Assembly (NCBI GenBank): GCA_018830925.1
Contig: JAHJRK010000378.1
Span: forward strand, 1 to 20,906
Origin: Pseudomonadota bacterium
GTDB lineage: Bacteria; Desulfobacterota; Desulfobacteria; Desulfobacterales; RPRI01
DNA: 20,906 bases
Reading direction: 5' to 3'
The position numbers and the translations under genes were made by a program. A model generated the notes under the pieces. The model saw only the letters and a program-made list of their open reading frames with translations, searched no databases and had not been told where the DNA came from. The stretch's first letter is position 1, and every line of letters starts with the position of its first letter. Below, piece after piece: positions 1 through 9,507 of the stretch.

Positions 1-189
1 ATGATGAAAGATTCGCGCTCTTTCTTCACGAGTCGGTTTTGCGGTGCCTATATCCATGTATTTATATATCTGCATGGAATCGGCGTTTATTATTTCACCG
101 CCGAAAGCCTCAGCCGCTTCGATTCCTGCCGAAGTTTTCCCTATGCCTGTCGGCCCGCAGATCACAATGATAGATGGTTTCTGGTTCAT
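1..189 (-). CDS. miaA: tRNA dimethylallyltransferase MiaA, N-terminal part (cut by window edge)
   Basis: Only the first 63 codons lie in the window; the gene continues off the left edge. The reading starts at the ATG complementary to 187-189 and gives an N-terminus with a P-loop, CGPTGIGKTS (residues 11-20), followed by NADSMQIY (36-42) and MDIGTAKPT (45-53). This order is the signature of MiaA, which transfers the dimethylallyl group of DMAPP to A37 of tRNAs that read UNN codons. The aspartate and Ser-Met-Gln of the NADSMQ segment belong to the substrate-binding part of the family. The Shine-Dalgarno sequence is weak (AGG about 10 nt upstream). The 5' leader is made of the dispersed intergenic repeat, which separates it from hrpA on the same strand. 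The identification is firm; the rest of the protein cannot be judged. Confidence 0.93.
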   Translation of the reverse strand, partial: MNQKPSIIVICGPTGIGKTSAGIEAAEAFGGEIINADSMQIYKYMDIGTAKPTREERARIFHH

Positions 190-190
190 A

Positions 191-330
191 GATCGTACCT
201 AGTACTTCGTAAATCGAATATCGTACTTCGAATATCGAAGGGAACAAAGGATTCAAGGGTCCAAGGATTCCAGGGTTCAAGTGAAAAATCTCCCTTTCGC
301 CTTACGCCTTTCGCCTCACGTCTCACGCCT
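191..330. repeat. Dispersed intergenic repeat, copy 1 (hrpA-miaA gap)
   Basis: The gap between miaA and hrpA consists of short TCG/CGA-rich words such as AAATCGAATATCG and CTTCGAATATCGAAG. These are followed by ATCGAAGGGAACAAAGG (234-250) and GGGTTCAAGTGAAAAA (273-288), then a pyrimidine-rich tail with CGCCT repeated (TTACGCCTTTCGCCTCACG, CTCACGCCTC). The same blocks recur at 12630-12780 and, inverted, at 17222-17505. No coding potential is apparent. Because both flanking genes run leftward, this copy forms the hrpA 3' region and the miaA 5' leader. Confidence 0.75.
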
Positions 331-332
331 CA

Positions 333-3300
333 TCATACCATTCTTTCAAGTTCTTTGAATATTTTATCGAGCCTTTTTGCGGAGACCGGAACCGGAGTTT
401 TCAACTCCTGCGCAAAAAGCGAGACCTTGTATTCTTCAATGAGCCAGAAGTATTCTTCGAGGGCTTTTTTCTTATCTTCGGAGACAAGGGGAGTAAGGCT
501 TTTTAAAAGCTTAGCCAGATAGGCGTTATGTATTTCAAGCTCTCTTGATCTGGCTTTTTCTTTTTCAGGATCTATTATTCCCCTCTGTGCCCTTACTGAT
601 ACGGCCTGAAGGTATCTTGGAATATGTAAAAGGCGGTCCGGTTCATATAATTGCATGAAATTAACGGGCATCAACCTGGTCGTTTCATTTTCAAGCCTTA
701 TCAGAGGATCTAATACTTCCTCGTTCCGGGAAGCCTTTGTTTTCAACTCCTGCAGATTTGTCATTGTTTCATGAAACGCTTTTAAAACGGGCGCAATAAT
801 TTTAATTTTTTCCAGCCCATGGGAAAATATATTACGGAGTACATATCGGGCGTGTGAGTCAAAAGCCTCTCTGGTTCGTATCGCGACATCAAAAAGGTCC
901 TTAATCACGCTTTTAAAAAGCATCCTGTCGAAGTCTCTTGCGCCTCCTAAAAAATTTGTATATTCACGCAGTTCTCCGGGCAGCGCGAGCTGCTTTTTTG
1001 CATATTTCAACTCTTTTGCATAAACAATCATAAAGAGCGCAACGGTTCCTTCCTCATGTGATTTTTGAGCCTCTTTTTCGGATTCAAAAATCCGCAGGTT
1101 GACGCATCCGGCATCTTTTTCAAGTCCCTGGAAATAGATCCGGCCGGGTTCTTCATTTACCTTTATTATTATGCTTTCCGAAATATCGGAAAAGTCCCAT
1201 CCGGTAATGCCGGTTATTTCATGTTTTTTTCTCGCTTTTTCAAGGAAGCCGCTGTCTGCCTTTGCAGAAAAGTCTTTTGTCAAAATCATTTTATCCCTGC
1301 CTGAGAAAATCTCTTCCCCTTTTGAACCGGTAATTGAGATGCGCATTTTGAGGTGCTCGGGAAGCGTTTCATCAGACCATGCGCTTGCAGGAATATCGAC
1401 TCTGAAGTTTTTATAGATGAATCCCGAAAGAGCTGTTTTAAGAGATGTTTTTCCCTGCGGCATTTTTGCCATGACGGCATCAACCGTCCGTGAAACGGGA
1501 AGCAGCTTCTTCCTGTATTCTTTGGGAAGCCCTTTTATAAGAGCCGCTATTTTTTCCTTCAGCAATCCAGGCACAAGCCAGTCGGTTGTTTCGGGCGGAA
1601 CTGACTTTGCGTATGAGGATGGAATCTTAACCGTTACGCCGTCTTCCGGCTTTCCGGGATCAAAGCTGTACAGACATTGAAAAGGTTTATCGCCGAGCTT
1701 GAGATTATCCGGATAAAGTGCGATTTCATCTTCATCCGGATTATAACGCAGAAAATCCTCTTTTGTCATGCGCAGAAACCGGTCGCCGCTCATATCCTTA
1801 ATGTATTTGCCAAGGGTTCTGATATCATAAATACCGGGAAGTTTTTCCCTGTAAAACCCGGCCAGAACATCGTCGTCCACAAGAATATCCCTTCTTCTTA
1901 CCTTGTTTTCAATGTCGGTTATAGCTTCCTTTAATTTGCTGTTATGCTCCATGAAAGGTAAAAGTATTTTAACATCTTCTTTTACAAGAGCATCCTTTAT
2001 GAATATATCCGATGCTTCCGAAGGGTTTATTCTGCCGTATGCCGCGGGACGCCCCTGAACAATTGTAAGTCCGAAAAGGGTAACCTGTTCGGAAACAACT
2101 ACTTCCCCCCTGTTTTTTTCCCAGTGCGGTTCATGATAAGAATACCTGCACTGGTCTTTTCCTATCTCTTCTATCCACGTGCTTTCAATGTTTGCTGCGG
2201 TCCTTGCAAAGAGTCTTGATGTTTCAACCATTTCGGCCGCTACAATCCATGTTCCGGGATTTTTGAACAGTCCCGATCCGGGAAAGATCATAACCGATTT
2301 TTCCTTTGTCGCCGAAAAGATGTTATTTTCCTTTTTTACTGCGATGTTGGATAGAAAACCGCTTAAGATTGATTTGTGAACGGCCGTATATAAGGAGCTG
2401 TATATGACGGGTTTATCTTCTCCGATTCCCCGTGTTCCCATATCCGTTTTTCGGATTTTCATGCCGTTTTCGATAAGAATATCCTTAATCTGTGAGTATA
2501 TGTCGCGCCATTCCTTCATGCGCCTGAAAGAAAGAAAATTCGCCCTGCAGAATCTTTTGATGCCGGCGGTGATTTTTACACCTTTTAAAGTATCATTAAA
2601 CTTATTCCATATATTAAGAAGGGTTATAAAGTCGGATTGGGTATCCGCAAAGAGCCGGTGTGCCCGGTTAGCCTCGGCTATTTTATCGGCAGGCCTATCT
2701 CTCGGATCATGACAGCTTAAAGCGGCAGCGATTACCGCCAGCTCATCGAGGCAATCTCTTTTTTGCGCTTCAATCAGCATTCGTGAAAGCCTCGGATCGA
2801 CAGGAAGCGAGGCCATGATTCTCCCTGTGGGAGTCAAGGAGAAGCCGGATTTATTTTCTTTTTCCGGCGCAATTGCTCCGAGCTCCAGGAGGATATCATA
2901 TCCGTCTTTTATGCTTTTTGCGGCAGGCCGGTCGATAAACGGGAAAGCGGATATGTCTCCGAGATTCAGGGCGATCATTCTCAGTATGACATCGGCGAGA
3001 TTCGATCTCAGGATTTCAGGGAGTGTATAGAGAGAGCGGGATTCATAATCTTCTTTCGGATAGAGGCGAACGCAGATGCCGTTTTCTATTCTCCCGCATC
3101 TTCCTTTCCTCTGGTCGGCGCTGCTTTTTGAAACCTTTACAACAGGCAGAGCTGTTGACCTTGATCTCGGAGTGTACTGTAATATGCGGGCAAGGCCAGT
3201 GTCTATGACGTATTTTATGCCCGGTATTGTGAGCGATGTTTCAGCGATGTTTGTTGCGATTATGATCTTTCTTGCGGCAAGGCGCGAAAAAACCTTTGAC

Positions 3301-4151
3301 TGCTCCGAAGCCGGAAGCCGCGCAAAAAGCGGTATTATTTCCGCCGCCCTGAATTTTCTTCCCTCAAGAATTTCTGCTGTTTCCCTTATATCCTGCTCCG
3401 TCGGCATAAAGATGAGAATATCTCCGGAACGGCTTTCTTTGATAATTTTATCCGCGGCCTCAGCGGCAAGATCAACGTGTGTCTTTTCATCGCTTTCTTT
3501 TGATTCGGGATCAACCGGCAGATAACGAACCTCAACGGGAAACATCCGGCCCGAAACTTCTATCACAGGGGCGTTATCAAACGCCTTTGAAAACTTTTCA
3601 GTATCTATCGTGGCTGAAGTTATTATAAGTTTAAGATCTTTTCTTTTTGCCAGAAGAGTTTTCAGGACGCCCAGGATAAAATCAATGTTCAGGTTTCTTT
3701 CATGCGCTTCGTCGACTATTATCGTGTCGTATTCACGAAGATACGGGTCGTTATGAGCCTCGGCGAGAAGAATTCCGTCAGTCATTATCTTTATATACGA
3801 ATCTTTCCGGGTTTTGTCCGTGAACCGGATTTTGTAACCGACCGATTTTCCCGTCTCTTCTCCAAGCTCTTCAGCGATGCGGGCGGCAACGGTTATGGCG
3901 GCAATTCTTCTCGGCTGGGTGCAGCCTATTTTCCCGTTTATCCCTCTTCCTGCCGCAAGGCAGAACTTTGGTATCTGGGTTGTTTTACCCGAACCTGTTT
4001 CTCCTGAAATTATTACAATCTGGTTTTGGGAAATGGACTTTATTATTTCATCTTTTTTGGCGGTTATTGGGAGAGCCGGATCAAAAAGAGGTTTCGGAAG
4101 GTTCTTTTTTCTTAATAATAAGTAGTGTCGTTTCATATGGTTGGTGTTCAT
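333..4151 (-). CDS. hrpA: ATP-dependent RNA helicase HrpA (DEAH box)
   Basis: A 1272-residue DEAH-box helicase, close to the roughly 1300 residues usual for HrpA. Visible motifs (numbered from the ATG complementary to 4149-4151): Walker A GETGSGKT (50-57), DEAH (147-150), SAT (179-181), and motif VI QRKGRCGR (347-354). After the two RecA-like domains come the HA2/OB-type region and the long C-terminal extension typical of bacterial HrpA (DUF3418 type). HrpA acts on RNA-ribonucleoprotein complexes, with roles proposed in mRNA processing and stalled-ribosome rescue. The start is uncertain. A TTG complementary to 4194-4196 has an AAGG Shine-Dalgarno about 6 nt upstream and would add 15 poorly conserved-looking residues; the ATG used here has a weak Shine-Dalgarno, and a further ATG lies at 4134-4136. 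The N-terminus is shorter than in E. coli HrpA. The gene ends with TGA at 333-335. Family assignment is secure. Confidence 0.95.
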   Translation of the reverse strand: MNTNHMKRHYLLLRKKNLPKPLFDPALPITAKKDEIIKSISQNQIVIISGETGSGKTTQIPKFCLAAGRGINGKIGCTQPRRIAAITVAARIAEELGEETGKSVGYKIRFTDKTRKDSYIKIMTDGILLAEAHNDPYLREYDTIIVDEAHERNLNIDFILGVLKTLLAKRKDLKLIITSATIDTEKFSKAFDNAPVIEVSGRMFPVEVRYLPVDPESKESDEKTHVDLAAEAADKIIKESRSGDILIFMPTEQDIRETAEILEGRKFRAAEIIPLFARLPASEQSKVFSRLAARKIIIATNIAETSLTIPGIKYVIDTGLARILQYTPRSRSTALPVVKVSKSSADQRKGRCGRIENGICVRLYPKEDYESRSLYTLPEILRSNLADVILRMIALNLGDISAFPFIDRPAAKSIKDGYDILLELGAIAPEKENKSGFSLTPTGRIMASLPVDPRLSRMLIEAQKRDCLDELAVIAAALSCHDPRDRPADKIAEANRAHRLFADTQSDFITLLNIWNKFNDTLKGVKITAGIKRFCRANFLSFRRMKEWRDIYSQIKDILIENGMKIRKTDMGTRGIGEDKPVIYSSLYTAVHKSILSGFLSNIAVKKENNIFSATKEKSVMIFPGSGLFKNPGTWIVAAEMVETSRLFARTAANIESTWIEEIGKDQCRYSYHEPHWEKNRGEVVVSEQVTLFGLTIVQGRPAAYGRINPSEASDIFIKDALVKEDVKILLPFMEHNSKLKEAITDIENKVRRRDILVDDDVLAGFYREKLPGIYDIRTLGKYIKDMSGDRFLRMTKEDFLRYNPDEDEIALYPDNLKLGDKPFQCLYSFDPGKPEDGVTVKIPSSYAKSVPPETTDWLVPGLLKEKIAALIKGLPKEYRKKLLPVSRTVDAVMAKMPQGKTSLKTALSGFIYKNFRVDIPASAWSDETLPEHLKMRISITGSKGEEIFSGRDKMILTKDFSAKADSGFLEKARKKHEITGITGWDFSDISESIIIKVNEEPGRIYFQGLEKDAGCVNLRIFESEKEAQKSHEEGTVALFMIVYAKELKYAKKQLALPGELREYTNFLGGARDFDRMLFKSVIKDLFDVAIRTREAFDSHARYVLRNIFSHGLEKIKIIAPVLKAFHETMTNLQELKTKASRNEEVLDPLIRLENETTRLMPVNFMQLYEPDRLLHIPRYLQAVSVRAQRGIIDPEKEKARSRELEIHNAYLAKLLKSLTPLVSEDKKKALEEYFWLIEEYKVSLFAQELKTPVPVSAKRLDKIFKELERMV

Positions 4152-4221
4152 CCGGTAACTCAACTGTGTCCCAAATTTTTTTCCGGATAGACACAAGCTG
4201 ACCTTTTCATACGGTTATACG

Positions 4222-4249
4222 ATAATACCACAAATCTGATATCTGTCCA
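4222..4249 (-). promoter_or_regulatory. Candidate sigma70-type promoter for hrpA
   Basis: On the minus strand a TGGACA -35 box (4244-4249; 5 of 6 to consensus) and a TATTAT -10 box (4222-4227; 5 of 6) are separated by 16 nt. Transcription would start near 4215, just upstream of the possible hrpA start codons at 4196 and 4151. A leader this short is compatible with the TTG start at 4196. This is motif evidence only. Confidence 0.45.
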
Positions 4250-4627
4250 GATAATATGCAATATGGAATTAAGAAAAAATGGTTAACTTTTGTATGGTTA
4301 TAAAAATATTAGGAGGTTGGAAGACTCATAGGAAGATCGTTTTCTGGTCAGGCGGCTCATATGCAGATTTGCTTACAATACCCCCGCTGTCACCGAAATC
4401 TTTTTAGCTTGCAAAATGATACATAAAAAAGAATTCATTTTATTGAATAATTCCTTGACACACACCTATTTATTTGGCAAGAAAACTCTTTCGATGTTTT
4501 TAAAACGGGGAATTTTTAATAACCCGTTAAATATATTTAATAAAGCCTGCTTTATGTATCACTCTGGAATTTGTTCCGGAATTCGGCGATATATAACGAT
4601 GTAGGCAGGTTGATTTAAGGAGAAACA
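4250..4627. other. Divergent gene-free region upstream of hdrA
   Basis: About 380 bases without a convincing gene, between divergent hrpA and hdrA. It is AT-rich and must contain the operon promoter. The best -35 match is TTGACA at 4455-4460, but no good -10 lies 16-18 nt downstream, so the promoter is not resolved. A small hairpin, CTGGAA-TTTG-TTCCGG (4564-4579), sits about 50 nt before the hdrA start. A TAAAG/CTTTA hairpin lies near 4540-4553. The hdrA Shine-Dalgarno is AGGAG at 4618-4622, 5 nt before the ATG. The GC-richer segment at about 4311-4410 looks unlike its surroundings and may be a dispersed element; I cannot name it. Confidence 0.5.
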
Positions 4628-7600
4628 ATGGGGTCTGCAAAAGGAAATAAGAGCGGGTCGGTCATGATAGTCGGAGCAGGTATTGCGGGCATGCAGTCCG
4701 CGCTTGATCTTGCCGAATCCGGTTATTATGTCTATCTTGTGGAGAAATCGGCCGCCATAGGCGGCATCATGTCTCAGCTCGATAAGACCTTTCCGACAAA
4801 TGACTGCGCGATGTGAGTAATCTCACCTAAACTGGTCGAGGTCGGCCGGCATCTTAACATAGAGCTTCTTACAAATACCGAACTTCTGACGCTTGAAGGA
4901 GACCCGGGAAATTTTACGGCGAAGATCAAACAGAATCCCCGGTATGTTGACCTTTCAAAATGCACAAGCTGCGGGGACTGCGCCAAGGTATGTCCCATCG
5001 AGGTTCCGAATGAATATGACAAGGGTCTTTCAGAACGGAAGGCTATATACAAGCAATATGCCCAGGCTATTCCGGGCGCTTACGGAATCAGCAAGAGGGG
5101 TACGGCTCCGTGCAAGGCCACTTGTCCCGCCCACGTAAGCATCCAGGGCTTTATCGCCCTTATAAATTCCGGAAAATACAGGGAAGCCCTCGAACTGTTC
5201 AAGGAAGAGCATCCTTTCCCCGGTGCCTGCGGACGAGTTTGCCATCATCCGTGCGAAGGAATCTGCACGAGAAATGACGTCGATAAACCCCTTTCCATAC
5301 AGTATCTTCACAGGTTTTTAGCAGACAGGGATTTAACCGGAGAATCTCCTTTTGTTCCTCAGATTGCGGAAAAAAGATCCGAAAAGGTTGCGATAATAGG
5401 TTCAGGCCCGGCCGGCCTTACCACGGCATATTACCTTGCCATGAAAGGCTATCAGGTAACAGTATTTGAGAAACTGCCGGTTGCAGGCGGGATGATGGCG
5501 GTCGGAATTCCGGCATACCGCCTTCCGAGAAACGAGCTTGCGGCGGAGATTGCAATAATTGAGAAGATGGGAGTCGAGATTAAAACAGGCGTTACCTTTG
5601 GCCAGGATATCACGCTTGAAAGCCTGAAAGCGGACGGGTTCAAAGCAGTATTTCTTGCCACAGGCCTTCATGGAAGCAGAAAGCTCGGCGTTCCCGGCGA
5701 GGATATGGAGGGTGTTCTGCCCGGCGTCGCTTTCTTGAGAGACGCGGCATTGAACAAAAAGATTGCTCTCGGGAAAAAAGTCGTCGTTGTCGGCGGCGGG
5801 AATGTCGCCATCGACGTGGCGTTGACTGCAAAGCGCCTCGGTGCGGAAGATGTCTCGATGGTCTGTCTTGAATCAAGGGACGAGATGCCTGCATGGGATT
5901 ACGAAATTGAAGAGGCTCTTGAGGAGAATATCAATATAATAAACTGCTTCGGCCCCAAAAATTTTACCGGAAAAGACGGAAAAGTTACGGGTATCGAGTT
6001 CAAGCAGTGCACCTGCGTATTTGACGACAAACGCTGTTTTAATCCCCAGTATGACGAGAATGTCGTGCAGACTCTCGATGCGGACACGATTATAGTTTCG
6101 ATCGGTCAGTCGGCTGAACTTTCTTTCGCAAAAGATCAGAATATTCCCGTTACAAAAAGAGGCGGTCTCGAATCCGATCTCCTGACATTCCAGACTCCTG
6201 TTCCGTGGGTATTTGCCGGAGGTGATGTTGTTTACGGCCCCAAATCGGTTGTGGATGCCGTTTCCTGCGGCAAAACAGCCGCGGAGAGCATAGACCGTTT
6301 TATAAACGGGCGGGATATCAAAGAAGGCAGGGAGGAGGCGTGGGAGCCGGTAAAACCCGAAACTTTGGGAGAAGTTAAAAAAGAACGCCTTCCGATGAAA
6401 AAGCTCTCCCCGGAAGAGCGGGAGAGGAATTTTAATGAGGTTGCTCTCGGATATGATGAAGAGGAGACACGGAAGGAAGCCGAAAGGTGCTTAAAATGCG
6501 GGATATGTTCTGAATGTTACCAGTGCGTAGATGCATGTCTCGCAAAGGCTATAGACCACAATCAGAAACCCGTTGAAAAAGATATTACGGTCGGTTCGGT
6601 AATTCTTTCATCAGGAAGCGATATTTATGATCCTTCCGTCCTTTCCGAATTATACCGCTACAAAGTCAATCCTAATGTATTAACAAGCCTTGAGTTTGAA
6701 AGAATATTGAGCGCTTCAGGCCCGACAATGGGTCATCTTGAGCGTCCTTCCGACAAAACCGATCCTAAAAAAGTCGCCTGGCTCCAGTGCGTGGGTTCAA
6801 GAGATACAAACAAGTGTGGTAACGGATACTGCTCGTCTGTATGTTGCATGTATGCCATAAAAGACGCCATGATAGCAAAAGAGCACTCACACGGCGAACT
6901 TGACTGCGCCATATTCAATATGGATATCAGGACATTCGGCAAGGATTACGAAAAGTATTACCTCCGCGCTAAAGACAGGGAAGGAGTCCGTTTCGTAAAG
7001 GCAAGAGTCCACACAATAACCGACGTGCCTGAAACGGGAGATCTGTGCCTTCGCTTTGCCGATGAAGACGGCGCAATCATGGAAGAGACCTTCAACATGG
7101 TTGTTCTTTCGGTAGGCCTTCAGGTGCCGGATAGCTCCGTAGAGCTTGCAAAGCGCCTTGGAGTTGAGCTTAATAAATATAAATTTGCGGAAACGGATCC
7201 TTTTGCGCCTGTGACCACATCCCGTCCCGGAGTTTTCACATGCGGCATTTTCCAGGGGCCGAAAGATATTCCAAGCTCTGTTACCGAAGCAGGGGCTGCT
7301 GCCTGCGAGGCCGGCGGCCAGCTTGCCGAAGCAAGGGGCACCGACACAAAGGCACGCATAGTTCCTGCCGAGATAGATGTAAAGGGGGAAGCTCCCAGGA
7401 TCGGGGTTTTTGTCTGCAATTGCGGTATAAATATAGGAGGCGTAGTAAATGTTCCTGAGATTAAGGAATATTCCTCAAAGCTTCCTTTTGTCGTTTATAC
7501 AGACGAGAATCTTTTTACATGCAGCCAGGACACGCAGGAAAAGATAAAGGAAAAAATAATAGAGCATAAGTTAAACCGCCTTGTTGTGGCATCGTGCAGC

Positions 7601-9064
7601 CCGAAAACGCATGAGAACATGTTCATGGAAACTCTTGAAGCATGCGGGCTCAACAAGTACCTCTTTGAAATGGCCAACATAAGAAATCAGAACTCATGGA
7701 TTCACTCAAAGAGTCCCGACCTTGCCACCCGGAAGGCGAAGGATCTTGTCCGCATGGCTGTCGCAAGAGCAGGAACGTTAAAACCTCTTACGGAGAGAAT
7801 TATTCCCGTCAACAAGCGGGCTCTTGTGATAGGCGGAGGAGTTGCGGGCATGAATGCCGCTCTCGGCCTCGGTAAACAGGGTTTTGAGGTTGTCCTGGTT
7901 GAAAAAGAAAAAGAGCTGGGCGGAATGGCCCGTAAGCTTCATCATACCATCGAGGGCAATGATATAAGGGCTTACCTTGAAAAGCTTGCCGGTGAAGTAA
8001 AGAGCTGTGAAAAAATCAAAGTCCTGACCGATGCCCGTATCGTGGGATTCGGCGGATACAAGGGAAACTTCAATACGGATGTGGTGGCCGGCCCCGGAAA
8101 AGAAAAGCAGAAGATTGAACATGGAATCATTATCGTTGCAACAGGCGCCAATGAATACAAGCCGCAGGAATATCTATACGGTGAAGACAGCCGCGTAATG
8201 ACCCAGGCTCAGCTCGGCGACCTCCTCGAAGAAAAGGGCGCATCCGGACTTTCAAGCGTTGTAATGATCCAGTGCGTCGGATCAAGAAACGAGAAAAATG
8301 AGAATTGTTCGCGTATATGCTGCCAGAACGCCGTGAAGAACGCCCTGCTTATTAAAAAGCAGAATCCCGGGACTATGGTATATATCCTTTACAGGGACAT
8401 GAGAACGTACGGACTTCTCGAAGATTACTATACCGAGGCAAGAAAGCTCGGTGTGATATTCATTCGCTTTGATGAGAAGACTCCTCCTGAAGTCAAAAGC
8501 TCGCCCGAAGGGCTGTTCGTTTCGGTAAACGATCATATCCTCCGGAGACAACTTGAAATAGAAGCCGATGCGGTGGTTTTGAGCGCTGGAGTCACGGCGC
8601 AGGATACGGACGAGCTGAGCGGCATTATGAAGCTTGGCCGCAACCCGGAAGGTTTCTTTATCGAGGCACATGTCAAGCTGAGACCGGTTGACATGCCTGG
8701 TGACGGAATATTTTTATGCGGCATGGCCCACAGCCCGAAGCTGATATCCGAAACGATTGCACAGGCGAAGGCCGCCGCGTCAAGGGCGACCACATTCCTG
8801 TCGAAATCGGAAATCAGGCTTTCCGCCATTACCGCGAAAGTTGATACCGACCATTGCGTGAAGTGCCTGACATGCGTCAGGTCATGTCCGTTCGGAGTGC
8901 CGGTATTTAATGAAAAAGAGGGCGTTATCGAAATTGACGAGGCGCTCTGCCATGGATGCGGTATATGCGCGGGTGTATGCCCGAGGCAGACAATACAACT
9001 TAATTATTATGAAGATGACCAGATAATGTGTAAAATAGACGCCTTGCTGGCGGGAGGTATGTAA
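4628..9064 (+). CDS. hdrA: Selenocysteine-containing HdrA with inserted GltD/NfnB-like module (one gene read through TGA)
   Basis: One 1478-codon gene in which TGA at 4814-4816 is selenocysteine 63. The context, NDCAM-U-VISPKLVEVGRH, matches HdrA's NDCxMC[I/L].PKLVEVGRH, so Sec replaces the Cys that ligates the [4Fe-4S] cluster beside the flavin. Domain order: FAD-binding GAGIAG (16-21); Sec site (63); ferredoxin CTSCGDCAKVCP (112-123); GltD/DPD-type Fe-S domain (Cys 162, 166, 201, 205, 209, 213); FAD site GSGPAG (258-263); NAD(P) site GGGNVA (389-394); Cys-rich cluster (621-637); rest of HdrA module 1; second HdrA module beginning VFVCNCG (about 928), with FAD site GGGVAG (1069-1074); and a C-terminal 2x[4Fe-4S] domain (Cys 1410-1420 and 1441-1451). 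It is the electron-branching subunit of a soluble Hdr complex. NAD(P)H binding is inferred from the GltD-like part; the acidic VCLES after the Rossmann motif leans toward NADH. The stop overlaps the next start (ATGTAATG). The Shine-Dalgarno is AGGAG, 5 nt upstream. Confidence 0.95.
4814..4849 (+). promoter_or_regulatory. UGA-Sec codon and candidate bacterial SECIS of hdrA
   Basis: After the TGA (4814-4816) a 7-bp stem can form between 4832-4838 and 4843-4849 (CTGGTCG with CGGCCGG, including two U-G pairs), with a 4-nt loop AGGU at 4839-4842. The loop starts 22 nt after the TGA and has G at its second position, as the bacterial SECIS rule requires (short stem, small loop with an early G, 16-37 nt downstream of UGA). 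It lies inside the coding sequence, as bacterial SECIS elements do, and would bind SelB. Confidence 0.75.
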
Positions 9065-9489
9065 TGTCCGATTTTGAACCGACAATCATAACTTTCTGTT
9101 GTGATTACTGAGGATATTCTGCTGCGGACCTGGCAGGTTCGATGCGGCTTGATTATCCCTCGAATATTAAAATAATCCGTGTGCCGTGCACCGGAAAAGT
9201 AGACGTGATGCATCTTCTCGGAGCGATTCAAAAGGGAGCCGATGGGGTTTACGCTGTTGGCTGCATGGAAGGCGCATGCCATTATAATGAAGGCAATTTA
9301 AGGGCCCGTGAACGGGTTATGCATGTGCAGAAACTGCTTGAAGAGGTTGGGATTGAGGGCGACAGGGTGAGAATGTATAATCTCTCTTCAGGTGAGGGAC
9401 CGACATTTGCGGCGTATGCAAAAGAGATGACCGAACATATAAAGAAGCTTGGGCCAAACCCGTTGAGCCGCCGCAAAAAAACAAAGTAG
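9064..9489 (+). CDS. mvhD: MvhD/FrhD-type [2Fe-2S] electron-transfer subunit, selenoprotein
   Basis: A 141-codon gene that starts inside the hdrA stop (ATGTAATG), implying translational coupling. TGA at 9109-9111 is codon 16 and reads as selenocysteine in FCCDY-U-GYSAADLAGS, where MvhD homologues have CNWC.Y.GADxAG with Cys. The downstream hallmarks are present: RVPCTGKVDVMHLL (about 39-52) and GCMEGACHYNEGN (about 67-79), giving the other cysteines of the [2Fe-2S] site. MvhD passes electrons between a donor or acceptor subunit and the HdrA flavin; in Mvh-Hdr complexes the partner is a hydrogenase. No hydrogenase gene is nearby here, and the presumed partner is MetVF, as in the Moorella-type complex. 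The length is normal for the family. Annotated without Sec decoding, the gene would appear to start at 9142 and lose its first metal-binding motif. Confidence 0.95.
9109..9141 (+). promoter_or_regulatory. UGA-Sec codon and candidate bacterial SECIS of mvhD
   Basis: TGA at 9109-9111 is followed by a 7-bp stem, CGGACCT (9125-9131) pairing with AGGTTCG (9135-9141) with one G-U, closed by the loop GGC (9132-9134). The loop begins 20 nt after the TGA and opens with two G residues. An alternative 4-5 bp hairpin (CTGC/GCAG, loop GGACCTG) is also possible. The size and spacing fit the bacterial SECIS rule. Confidence 0.78.
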
Positions 9490-9507
9490 TCATCCGAATA
9501 TCAAAAA

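Noticed and set aside
1..522. Plus-strand open frame across the miaA start and hrpA end
   Set aside because: It crosses two real minus-strand genes and the repeat; the translation resembles no family.
4331..4404. tRNA-Sec (selC)-like start GGAAGATCG ahead of a selenoprotein operon
   Set aside because: Only the 5' half resembles a known tRNA-Sec; no UCA anticodon loop, no T-arm with GGTTCGA, the span is about 74 nt instead of roughly 95, and the D-arm does not fold well. Not annotated as a tRNA.
4455..4483. Complete sigma70 promoter for the hdr operon
   Set aside because: TTGACA is perfect, but no acceptable -10 lies 16-18 nt downstream, and no convincing sigma54 -24/-12 pair is seen either.
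4814..4816. TGA in hdrA as a true stop or sequencing error (pseudogene)
   Set aside because: The frame continues for 1415 codons with intact motifs, the position is a conserved Cys, a suitable hairpin follows, and two neighbouring genes show the same pattern. Three independent errors or decays are much less likely than Sec.
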